Part shown: one piece after another, positions 38,601 through 50,600 of the stretch
Numbering within the stretch: position 1 is the stretch's first letter
How the letters are laid out: each line of letters begins with the position of its first letter
Assembly: GCA_012934845.2 (NCBI GenBank)
Contig: WNNJ02002733.1
Coordinates: 124,001 to 188,000, forward strand
Direction: 5' to 3'
DNA length: 64,000 bases
DNA from: Pomphorhynchus laevis
Lineage: Eukaryota; Acanthocephala; Palaeacanthocephala; Echinorhynchida; Pomphorhynchidae
Position numbers and translations under genes: made by a program
The notes under the pieces: model-generated
What the model was told of the DNA's origin: nothing
The model's input: the letters and a program-made list of their open reading frames with translations, nothing else
Database searches by the model: none

Positions 38601-41600
38601 CTGCAATGGATTTTTTCAAATCAATTGCAAACTTATATAAAATTTAATATTTTTATTATAAATAAATTATAAATGTAGATTTACGGTTTTCCAAACACTT
38701 AATCGTTTTCATAAATTTATTCAGTAAAATTTGCAAACAAATAGGTTATTTACGATCAATCTATTTACAGACAGCAATGAATATTACAGAAATCAACTGC
38801 TATTAGCTCTAAGCTTCCACATTAATAAAGATGGTAACTAAAAGCTAATTTATGATTAATTAATATTAATTATTATTATATTTTTTAAGATATTTCAAAA
38901 TATTATTTACAAATTGGTAGTTACCCTCAAATGATTCTTATAAATGTCAGAGTATAATAGTTTTGTACCTATCTTCGTTATAGTCCTTATTACTCAGTTG
39001 TGATTGAAACTTTTGTAATTTCTCTTCCTTAACGTCATCGATTTTGCAATAGATAATCACAACTGATTATCTATTGCAAATCACAACTGATTATCTATTG
39101 CAAATCACAACTGATTATCGATTGCAAATCACAACTGATTATCTATTGCAAATCACAACTGATTATCTATTGCAAATCACAACTGATTATCTATTGCAAA
39201 TCACAACTGATTATCGATTGCAAATCACAACTGATTATCTATTGCAAATCACAACTGATTATCTATTGCAAATCACAACTGATTATCTATTGCAAATCAC
39301 AACTGATTATCGATTGCAAATCACAACTGATTATCTATTGCAAATCACAACTGATTATCTATTGCAAATCACAACTGATTATCTATTGCAAATCACAACT
39401 GATTATCTATTGCAAATCACAACTGATTATCTATTGCAAATCACAACTGATTATCTATTGCAAATCACAACTGATTATCTATTGCAAATCACAACTGATT
39501 ATCTATTGCAAATCACAACTGATTATCTATTGCAAATCACAACTGATTATCTATTGCAAATCACAACTGATTATCTATTGCAAATCACAACTGATTATCT
39601 ATTGCAAATCACAACTGATTATCTATTGCAAATCACAACTGATTATCTATTGCAAATCACAACTGATTATCTATTGCAAATCACAACTGATTATCTATTG
39701 CAAATCACAACTGATTATCTATTGCAAATCACAACTGATTATCTATTGCAAATCACAACTGATTATCTATTGCAAATCACAACTGATTATCTATTGCAAA
39801 TCACAACTGATTATCTATTGCAAATCACAACTGATTATCTATTGCAAATCACAACTGATTATCTATTGCAAATCACAACTGATTATCTATTGCAAATCAC
39901 AACTGATTATCTATTGCAAATCACAACTGATTATCTATTGCAAATCACAACTGATTATCGATTGCAAATCACAACTGATTATCTATTGCAAATCACAACT
40001 GATTATCTATTGCAAATCACAACTGATTATCTATTGCAAATCACAACTGATTATCTATTGCAAATCACAACTGATTATCTATTGCAAATCACAACTGATT
40101 ATCTATTGCAAATCACAACTGATTATCTATTGCAAATCACAACTGATTATCTATTGCAAATCACAACTGATTATCTATTGCAAATCACAACTGATTATCT
40201 ATTGCAAATCACAACTGATTATCTATTGCAAATCACAACTGATTATCTATTGCAAATCACAACTGATTATCTATTGCAAATCACAACTGATTATCTATTG
40301 CAAATCACAACTGATTATCTATTGCAAATCACAACTGATTATCTATTGCAAATCACAACTGATTATCTATTGCAAATCACAACTGATTATCTATTGCAAA
40401 TCACAACTGATTATCTATTGCAAATCACAACTGATTATCTATTGCAAATCACAACTGATTATCTATTGCAAATCACAACTGATTATCGATTGCAAATCAC
40501 AACTGATTATCTATTGCAAATCACAACTGATTATCCTATTGCAAATCACAACTGATTATCGATTGCAAATCACAACTGATTATCTATTGCAAATCACAAC
40601 TGATTATCTCTGTTGTGACTGATTATTTATCTCTGTTAACAACTGATTATTTATTGTTTCTTCTAAATAGTGAATTGAATAGCTCTTTGTTGCTGATTAT
40701 TATTAATTAGTATTACATATAATAACAACGTTATATTACAACGACTAAAACTACTTTACCGCTATTGTCTTCAATATATGGATCTTCGATTGGGAGTTGC
40801 AGAAACTTTAGAATACACTCGTCTTGGTTACGACTACCGACATATGAAGAAACTTTATTCCAATCGTCTTTATACATTTCTAATGCTTCAAGCAAGAGTA
40901 ACGTTTCCTCATTAGTCCAATCCTTTGAACGAACCTTTAATTCCTAAAAATTATTCTCAAAATATTCACTCAAAAATTTTTGATATACACATACGTATTT
41001 AGATTTGGGATGATTCTGCTCTTCCTCCTTGCTGTTGTTACTAATATCAGTGAATTGAAGAAATGGAGTAGAATCCTAAATAATTTATAATAAATATTTT
41101 TAAACTGAAAAACTTAAATATAAGCATTTTAGTTTATAGTTTAAGTTTTAAAAAACTGTAAACTTTCAGTTTAAACTTAAAACTTTCAGGTTTCTTCAAA
41201 CTGAAAGTTTAAATATAAGCACCATATTTATAGTGCATTAAAAGTTTATCAAAGCCGAGATTTAATGTTGGTTATACATCAGTATTGTAAAGCTGCTCAT
41301 ACATCATAAGAAACTTTTAGCTTGTAAAAGTTATAAAACTCGTGTTGTAAAAAATTATATTTTATTTTACTACGAAATAATCTAATAACATTTTGGTTAT
41401 AACATTCATATAACCAAAAATGTCAATAAAAATTTGGGTAAAACATAATCTCTAAAAAGGTATTTTAAAAATACATATATTTTGTCAATTAATTCTAAAT
41501 TTGTGATTTTGTTACAAATTACAAATTTAATTGTATCGCTAGTTCCTTATTTTTATATTTTGCAAACGTCACCAGAAAAGCAAAACAGAAATGCAGAGGG

Positions 41601-44600
41601 ACATTAAGGATGCGATTAAACATTTTTTAAGACTCTGAGACTTTTATTTGGTAACATCATGTACAACTCAAAATTTAACTAAAATATTTTATTTATTAAT
41701 TATATGCGTTACTACTAATTCTGTTCTTTACTTGACAAATTTAAGTAATGAACAGAATTACATGAATTAAGAACATAATAAATATGAACTAAGAACCGAA
41801 TTTCATTATATGTGGACTTACAAATGTAATAAATTTCAACATCGTGGATACATTATACTACAAGCTTATTGCTCCTATCAGATGTGCCTAGGACGATATC
41901 TAATTTTCAGTAGATATTCTGGTGTCAAGCATACCTTTTTCATCTTATATAAATCATGCTGATAGTCAACTAATTTGAATCCTATCCGCTGCGTTTTGAA
42001 CTGCCGCAAACCGGTTATACGATAGCCTTCATTATTTATTATAATATATTGTTAATCAAAATCAAATTAATTATTATTTTAAATATAAACTATATTATCC
42101 CTTAAATAAGTCCATTAATTTTATCAGTTAAATGATAAGAGTCATTAAATGATATATACATTTTAAATGTTGAAGTAAGATCAGCAAAACAAGCTAATTT
42201 TTATATTTCGCTAGCTGGAACAATTCATATTTTTTGTTATTCACAAGCAAAATATAAAAATAAATTGTTTAGTTCATCCACTCTAAAATTCCATCAATTC
42301 ATAATATGGATCAAAATTAGTTATTTTTTATTGATAGGTACAGCTACTAATTTATTATATATTGGTTATTTATTAATGTAAAGAAAAAGTTGTACATTTC
42401 ACTTGTAATCGATAAAATTTGAAAATTTAAAATTCGATTTAAAAATAACAAATGTATAATTGTCTAGCTTTGAATTCAGTAAAATGTAAGGAAACAATTT
42501 AATGGTTGATACTTTATTAAATTAAAAGTATAAAATTGATATTTGTAATAATAATTTAATAAATAAATTTCGATATTTCGGACTATCATCTGGAATTCAA
42601 TGAAAATCAGCTGGACAATCAATATTTTTATGTTAGCAAAATCAAAAAATGTGTATTCAAATGTTTCAAACACAAATGTGTTCATCATCAAAAGCGTTCG
42701 ATACTTGTTATTTGAAGCGTTTATGTCATTTGATTCACCGTGTAAAACAAAAAGATGAAAATTAACTTAAAGAAAAATATGGCAAACTTCAAAGTCAATT
42801 AAAATAATTTCATCGGTTTATCTCCTAAACAAATTATACAGAAGCCGCTGCCAAACCGTTTACAATTTGATCGTAGTCGCTGATTTAGGAATAAAGCATC
42901 TACAGCTACTGTACAACTATAATTGTCATAACAAGAAGCCACAAAAACCCTTAATTATTAGTGTAGATGAAGCTTTGTCAAAGCGTTTAAGTGATTAAAC
43001 CAATTAACAATTTTGTAACCTTTAATCAGAATTGGATAAAAAATTAATTGACTTAATTGCTTCAAAATTACATTTAAAATAAACTTGAGATTTATTTTGT
43101 CATTTCACTTGAAAAAGGAGTAGGTATGAATTTATTACTCATTTATCGGGTAGATAACAAAGGCAGCTTATTAATAACACAACATATCTAAAATATATTA
43201 TTTAATTTCAATGTATGTGTGCAAATGTTTAACCGCCCGTGTGCTAATTGTGACTTAACAAAAGTATATAAACCATTGTCCATCTAATTGTTTTGAATGT
43301 TACCAAAGCAATTTCATCGTCAAAATAGCTCGAAATTTAAGAAATTTCGATTAATTCCTAATTATGGTAAAATTACCGAAATTATTATTAAATATTTATT
43401 ATTTTGTAGACTTGGAATTTATTATTTTGTAGGCTTAAATTTGAACTGGCAGCTAAAACTTCCAATAACTGGCCATATTACATAAAATTTTTGTTCTCTG
43501 TAATAAGCGTCGACGTCACAGATAATATGACATATTATATTTCTTTCGTAGTTGCTAGTATAAATAGTAGTATTTTTTGTTTTTACGCTTGCCTGAAAAG
43601 GACCTGTGTGTTGAAAGAAAACTTTTTTCATATAATGTCTATAAAACCATCATTCACTAATATTTATTATTTTAGATAATAACATATTTATCAAATATTT
43701 AGATATTTAATATTGTTTTGTTTTGATCAACTGTGTGCAATCGCATTATCATCTAAATATTAGTTAGCATTAAAATTAGTTACGCTGTAATTTTTAACTG
43801 ATAAATGATGTTAAATTATTAAAACGATTGACTACATAAAAGTTTATCAATACATTTAATCAATAAATCATTCAAAAATTACAAAAGATAAATTAAACAA
43901 AATAAAACAAATTATATTTTTTGTAATAAATTAGTTTTATCATTTGAAAATTTATTAACATATTATTTTGACTTAATTGCATATGTGAGCTGAAATTTTT
44001 CTGGTTGCGGCACGACATCATCTTCACATGTATTGTTCCTATTCTTGATACAGCAGGACGAAACTAATCAGCCTATATAGGTCTCAGAAATGTATATCTA
44101 CACCCGTGAAGAAGGCCGCCTAGTGGATGTAACGTTGAATCGCGATACATACGTCCTAAGTTCGAATCCGATCAGCACAATTGTACGGAGTAAGCAGATA
44201 GTAAGCAGATAATAAGGGTCAAAACGTTAAATGTAGATCTGGACCATCAGCTGATGAGACCCACCCAGACTGATTAGTAGCGTCCTGCTGTATCAAGAAA
44301 AGGAACAAAACATATGAAGATAATGTCGTGCCACAATCAGAAAAATTTCAACTCGCATGTGTAATCAAGTACAATTAAAAAACATTCATTGCAAGTGACA
44401 GCATGAAAAACAGTGATCCGGCTTGCGGATCACACACATCGGGTAGGTTTCTAATATATCGTTAGAATACGATCCCTTACCAAAAGTAATATACAGAAAT
44501 GTATATTTACACAACTGGAGCAGCCAGCCAAGTAGATGTAGCGTTGAGTCAAGATACAGACGTCCTGAGTTCAAATTCGATCAGCACTAGTGTACGGAGA

Positions 44601-47600
44601 AAGCAGATAATAAGGGTCAAAACGTTAAATGTACGTATGGGTCGGCAGCTGATGAGAACCACCCAGACTGATTAGTAGCGTCCTGCTGTATCAATAATAG
44701 AAACAAAACCTATGAGGATAATATTGTGCTACAATCAGAAGAAATATATTATAATGTATCATATTATGATTATATTATAATATTATTATATAATCATAAT
44801 ATAAAATAACAATATTTAATGTAAAAAATAACATAATTTTAATAATTTTATACGATTGATATAATATTATACGATTGATCTATTAAGTGGACAATAACTG
44901 AATATCAAGGTGATAACTAAAACTAAAATTTAATATACATAAAGTGTTTAAAATAAATTAGAATATTATAAAAACATCATACTTACATCGCTAGACTTTG
45001 GATGGCAAATTGGTGAAATACCAGATGGGGTATCTGCGATGACAGTGAAATGTGAAGAACACAGTGGACCTACAGGTGATGGTTTTGATTCACAATCGAT
45101 TTGATAGTTTATTAATCCCCATTGTTCCAAAAATGAATGAACTCTAAGCAATTAAATCAAATAATTGAAGTGAAGAGTACGCTGGTATTTTAAATAATGT
45201 ACGAAGTTTTAAATACTATCTAATTTGCAGTTTCTTTATAATTTTAACTAAACTACAATAAAGACAGTTAAGATAATTTCTTGATTATTTGTGTTTGTGA
45301 TTTTATAGTCAAATTAAATTTTATCTTCAATTCGAAGTTATTAATAATATTTATAATAATATTTAATATAATATAATATATTATAATATTATTATTTAAT
45401 ATTAATATTAACATTAAATATATTATTTTATAATATAATATAATATTTAATAATATTTATATTTACAAACTACTGGTAACGGTGCAAATACGAAAGAATT
45501 AACTTTACATTTTAGTATTAAACTAAAACAGGAATGTTAAAATCTGCTTGCTTTTTACATACTTCATCGGGAAGCTTAACGCGGAATGCGTTTATCGTAG
45601 GCGCCTTGCACCCAATGAGGCGTTTAGACTTAACTATGTCTACTCATCACTACATGATGGTATCATTAGTATGGCCCCGTAGCTACACAACTTCGACGGT
45701 AATAGATCCTTAGTAAACCTCTGACAGAATATCGCTATGCTCCAGTGAAGCCAAAGTGGTATTTATAAACCCACTGCTTAGCAAACTGTGCACCAGATGT
45801 AAGGCTGGTCAACAGGTGAAGAAGCGTGTGCTTAACTGATTTATGCCAGAGGTTTTCTAAAGATCCAGTATTGTAGAAGTTGTGTAGCTACAAGGCCACA
45901 CTAATAAGACCATCCTGGAGCGATGAGTAGACTAAGGTTGGGGGCTAGGCTTATGTGGTAGGCGCATTCCGGGTTAAGCTTCCCGACGAAGTTTGTAAAA
46001 AGCATGCAGGTTTAAATTATTCTGTTCGTGTTTAATACTAAAATAGTAAAGTTAATTTTTAATATTTATATAATAATTATAAATAATATAAAAAAATTAT
46101 AATTAAAATTATAATTTTATATTTTTCCATACGAATTTTTGTTGTTATTGTGTTAACTATTTGTATTAGCCTAATATTCTTTATTATTAAATGCCTTCTT
46201 CACGACTCTTACTTCATTAAATTGTTTTTAAAACCAGGATGCCTAAGACCGCCCATAATATTGATATATCTTTCAAAGATGTATATAAGATATATGAGAA
46301 AAAATCACTAAAAATGCAAGAATATATGCAAGAATTGAGAGCAGAGGTTGCTGCAAATTTGTGACAAAATCTTATATTCGATTTTGGAAAATATCAGCTT
46401 ATACAATTAATTTTTAATGAACAAGACAACAAGGATATTTAAAATTATGATAATAGTTCTACGACTTTAAATTACCTTAAAACTGCACATACGTCTCCAG
46501 CTAGACTTCGTCGACATGCAGTAACAGTTAGATATTCTGAAGGACATAGTCTATAGCTATCGACCATAAAGTTCCGGTATGATAAATATATTTCTGCTGA
46601 TTTAGTTTTTGAATTATTTGTGAAAAACTCGGGAAGAGCACGCTGTTCTATCGCGTGGATGCTATTGTAATCAAACCAGGCAGCAAAACTAGGTACGACA
46701 ATGTGATGGGTTTGCTGAATGATTTCTTGACTATCGCTCACGTCTTTTAATTGACCAACCTTTAAATATAAATTAAAATCTAAATTTTAAAAGACAAACT
46801 AATATATAAATTCCATTATTTAAAACATTTCAGTATAGAGCGATTGGTTTCGGTGACGGTATGCCCTTGATGGTCAAACGTCAATCAAAAATCGATTAAA
46901 ATTATCTTGGAATGAAGAATGAAGTAATCGATACCAAGTTATCTAGTGACTTAATGTCGATGTAAATTAATTATAATTTTTATTTTGATACAAACAATAA
47001 AATAAATTTATTTTAGAAACTTATCAGAATCAATAAAATTTTAGATTTTGAAAAACACACCTTTGATACATAAGAGAAATTAGGTGAATCGAAAGGTAAA
47101 TTTAAATACGCAAAATCGATTGCTTATCAAACATATCAACATTGCTAAATGAACAAAATATGTTTTGATAGTTTAATGCTTGTAATAAACACTTTGACAG
47201 ATGAGTTAACACAATTGAAGTTTATAATTAATAAACCCCGTTTGTTCTAAAAATATGAGCTAAAACCCTAATATAAAAGGTTTTTTAATATTAGGTTTTT
47301 TATATTAAACCCTTATAAAAAACCTTATATTTTTAAACTAAATTAATTATATTTTTTAAGTAAAAATGCTCCTTTCTTTTGCTTTGATATTCAATATTAA
47401 TATTGACATTAATACTGTTCTTCATATATTTAGGGGCCTAGATGGGGTACAAAAGCGCGTCACAGGTTGCGGATCCGGGATTATTTTTGACATATCGAGA
47501 AAAGCTGTGAATAAGCAGTAAACAACACTGACGAATAAGCAGTTGCGGGCAATCAGCAGCGAATTCGGCGCTATAATGGGAAAATGGGTTGTATTCTATT

Positions 47601-50600
47601 TTTTGTAAAATGCCCTGACGCACTGGGAGTTGGACTTCGCGAGATGACGAGACAGTTTTATCATCAAATAAGAACTAGCCAATAGCTCGTATTAGTTATA
47701 GATTTCATCGAATTTCATAGCCAATTGAGCTCAGCGAACTCTTGCGGTATTGCAGCCTCACACAACACATGGCATAGCAGAAACATTGATTAACTGTACA
47801 CTACGCAACCAACTCGATACCGTCACAATCATCGAAAATTTTCCTCGTCACAACTACTCTTCATTCAAAAAGCGCTCAAATAGGTACTCTAAATCTAGCA
47901 CCGCTTATTGTGAACAATAGTACCATTAGTGACGCTGACAATTTATATTAGGCCCTCGACAGTTCTCTGTCCATTATTGAATCGAATGATATGCTTACAC
48001 TAGTGGGTGACTTTAATGGCTAACTAAGTAGCTACAGAAACAACCCAACGGCAACAAGTGATCAATTTACATTAGGATGTTCCTGCGCAAAAATTGATAA
48101 GCTCGTTTGTCTAGCAGAATTACACAATATGGTAGTTGCGAATACAATGTTAAGACATAAAGTAAGACATTTCGAAACGTGAACTCACCCAATGGCAAGA
48201 ACCGTAACCAAATCGATCACATGTTGATCCGTAGACGGTGGCGCACATATATAACAAACAACCGATCATACTGGCATCCTGGTGTGTAATGGTACGTATT
48301 GCCAAATTGCGATTCCAAGCAGATCGGAAAGTCAAATGCTTGCGCTTCATGATGAACATACGGTGATAAGCGCCCCCTACGAGAGCCCAATTTGACGAAG
48401 CTGTTAATACCAACTTATTTTCCGGAAAGATATCGGAAGCATCCACTTATATGGGTTGAAACATTATTCGTAAATCTTCCATTTCTGCTGCCAATGACAT
48501 TCTTCCAGTTTTAAAAAATCAATCTAACTAGCGAATATATCTAGAATCAATTCATTTATCTGTAGCAAGAAAGCTATAGGTAAGAAAGATCGAAACGAGG
48601 TAAATCGCAGCACTTAACTCCTGAAACATTATCTTAGAATTGATCGTGAAAGATACTGGAATGGAATAGCCTATAAGGCCGAGTCTGAATTGTCATCCTG
48701 TTATGCTAGACTTCGTTTCAGTGTATTAAAAAATTACGGTCATCTGGTATGTGATTAGGGCTAAATGACAACTGCTCGTCTAACGATTTGGTCTGGCTAT
48801 TTCAGAGATCTATACAGTAACTCATGACGTCAACAATTTATAGTAATAAAGCTCAATATAGCTCAAACTGCTCCACTTAATATTAATATAACATAAGAAA
48901 TGCATAAGTGTATTGTGCAACTTCGAAATAGGAAAGAAGCTGGTCCAGATTGGATATCAGCTGAGATGCACAAATTGGTTTACCTCTGCAACAATCTAAT
49001 CCATATTTAATAAGGAAGATGTTTAGTCTTATACGAATAAACCACCCATTTCGATACTCTGTGTGCTATACAAATTGATAGACATTGTAATTTTAAACGT
49101 ATAAGAATCATACGAGAACGTAATCGTGGATGTACCAACCAGGTTTCTGAAAAATCGAAGTTGATAATGTATTTACACTGCGGTCTATATTAGAATCTCA
49201 GTATGAATTTGTGAGCCAACAATCATGGCCTTCTTGCACTTCTAACGGCTTTTGACAATGTAGCAAACGCATGTGGCCTCTTCGACAAGTTCGACTACTT
49301 AACAAAATCTGCAACATAGTACAAGCCTTATACAGGCACACTATCTGAAAAGTTCAAGGATGTGAATGCTTTACTGAGCAGATTGAGGTACTGACGGATG
49401 TAAGACAAGGCAGTGTACTTGGCCCATTATTATCCACACTATTATTGACAGCATTCTACATTCAGCTCTCACTGACCCTCATGATGGTATTTCGTTAAGC
49501 TGGTACAATCAAATTATATGCGATTTAAGCAATGCAACAACATAGTTCTGTTAGGTGAAACCTCAACCGACATAAGACGGATAATCCTTCAAATTTATTC
49601 ATTTGCTTCACATTTTAGGATTTTCTTGAATACGGCGAAATGTATAATAATAAGAACCGGTTGTTATGAGGTATATATTACTATTGACAGCAACCTAATC
49701 GAAAACACCAAAACTTTCATATGCTTAGGTTGTATCACATGCAATAGATACCTTTAAGATTACATCAACGTTAAGTTTCAAAAAGCGTGTAGAGCCTTAG
49801 CAGGACTCGACAAACTGCGAAAAAGTAGAGACGTGTGGCTCAATAAAAAGGCTAGTGTATACACTTCATTGATACGGCACATAGTATTATATGGAAGTGA
49901 TTATTAGCCCCGATAAAATGTCAAAAATCCGTAAATTCGAACCATTTGAGCAAAGTCTCAAAAAACTTGCTCGCATATCGTCACTGTGCTATATTTCCAA
50001 TTGCAATGTAAGAATCAGATGCAGAGTGCATAAGTCCATTAGTGAAGTATCTGCGCAGTAACGATGAAGATATGTTGGTCATCTATAACAGATAAACGAT
50101 TATCGGCAACGTAAGATAAGCCTAATAGCACTACCTAGCCCAGCATAGAGACGCCCGCGTAAAGGTGTCCAGAAAACATTCAGCAGGAGTCTAGAACATC
50201 TTGTTAGACATGTAATCATTTGATTTACCAAGCTGGCCTGGCGAACCCATCGCGAATAATGAATGAGTGTGTTAGAAATTGCAAAATATCGTGGAAAATG
50301 GGATATTGATTGCTTGAGTTTTTTCTTTCTTTTCCTTGTTGTGCTTATCTCGCATTTTTGTGTTTGGGGTTGATAAATTTAAGACCGTAATATAGACCGT
50401 AATATAGACCGTAATATAGACCGTAATATAGACCGTAATATAGACCGTAATATAGACCGTAATATAGACCGTAATATAGACCGTAATATAGACCGTAATA
50501 TAGACCGTAATATAGACCGTAATATAGACCGTAATATAGACCGTAATATAGACCGTAATATAGACCGTAATATAGACCGTAATATAGACCGTAATATAGA

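Noticed and set aside
39074-40555. A 493-codon open frame of a repeated octapeptide
   Set aside because: It is the translation of the 24-bp tandem array in an intron. Perfect periodicity at the DNA level and no start context or domain argue against a gene.
39061-40607. CRISPR array
   Set aside because: Units abut directly with no unique spacers, and the surroundings are eukaryotic.
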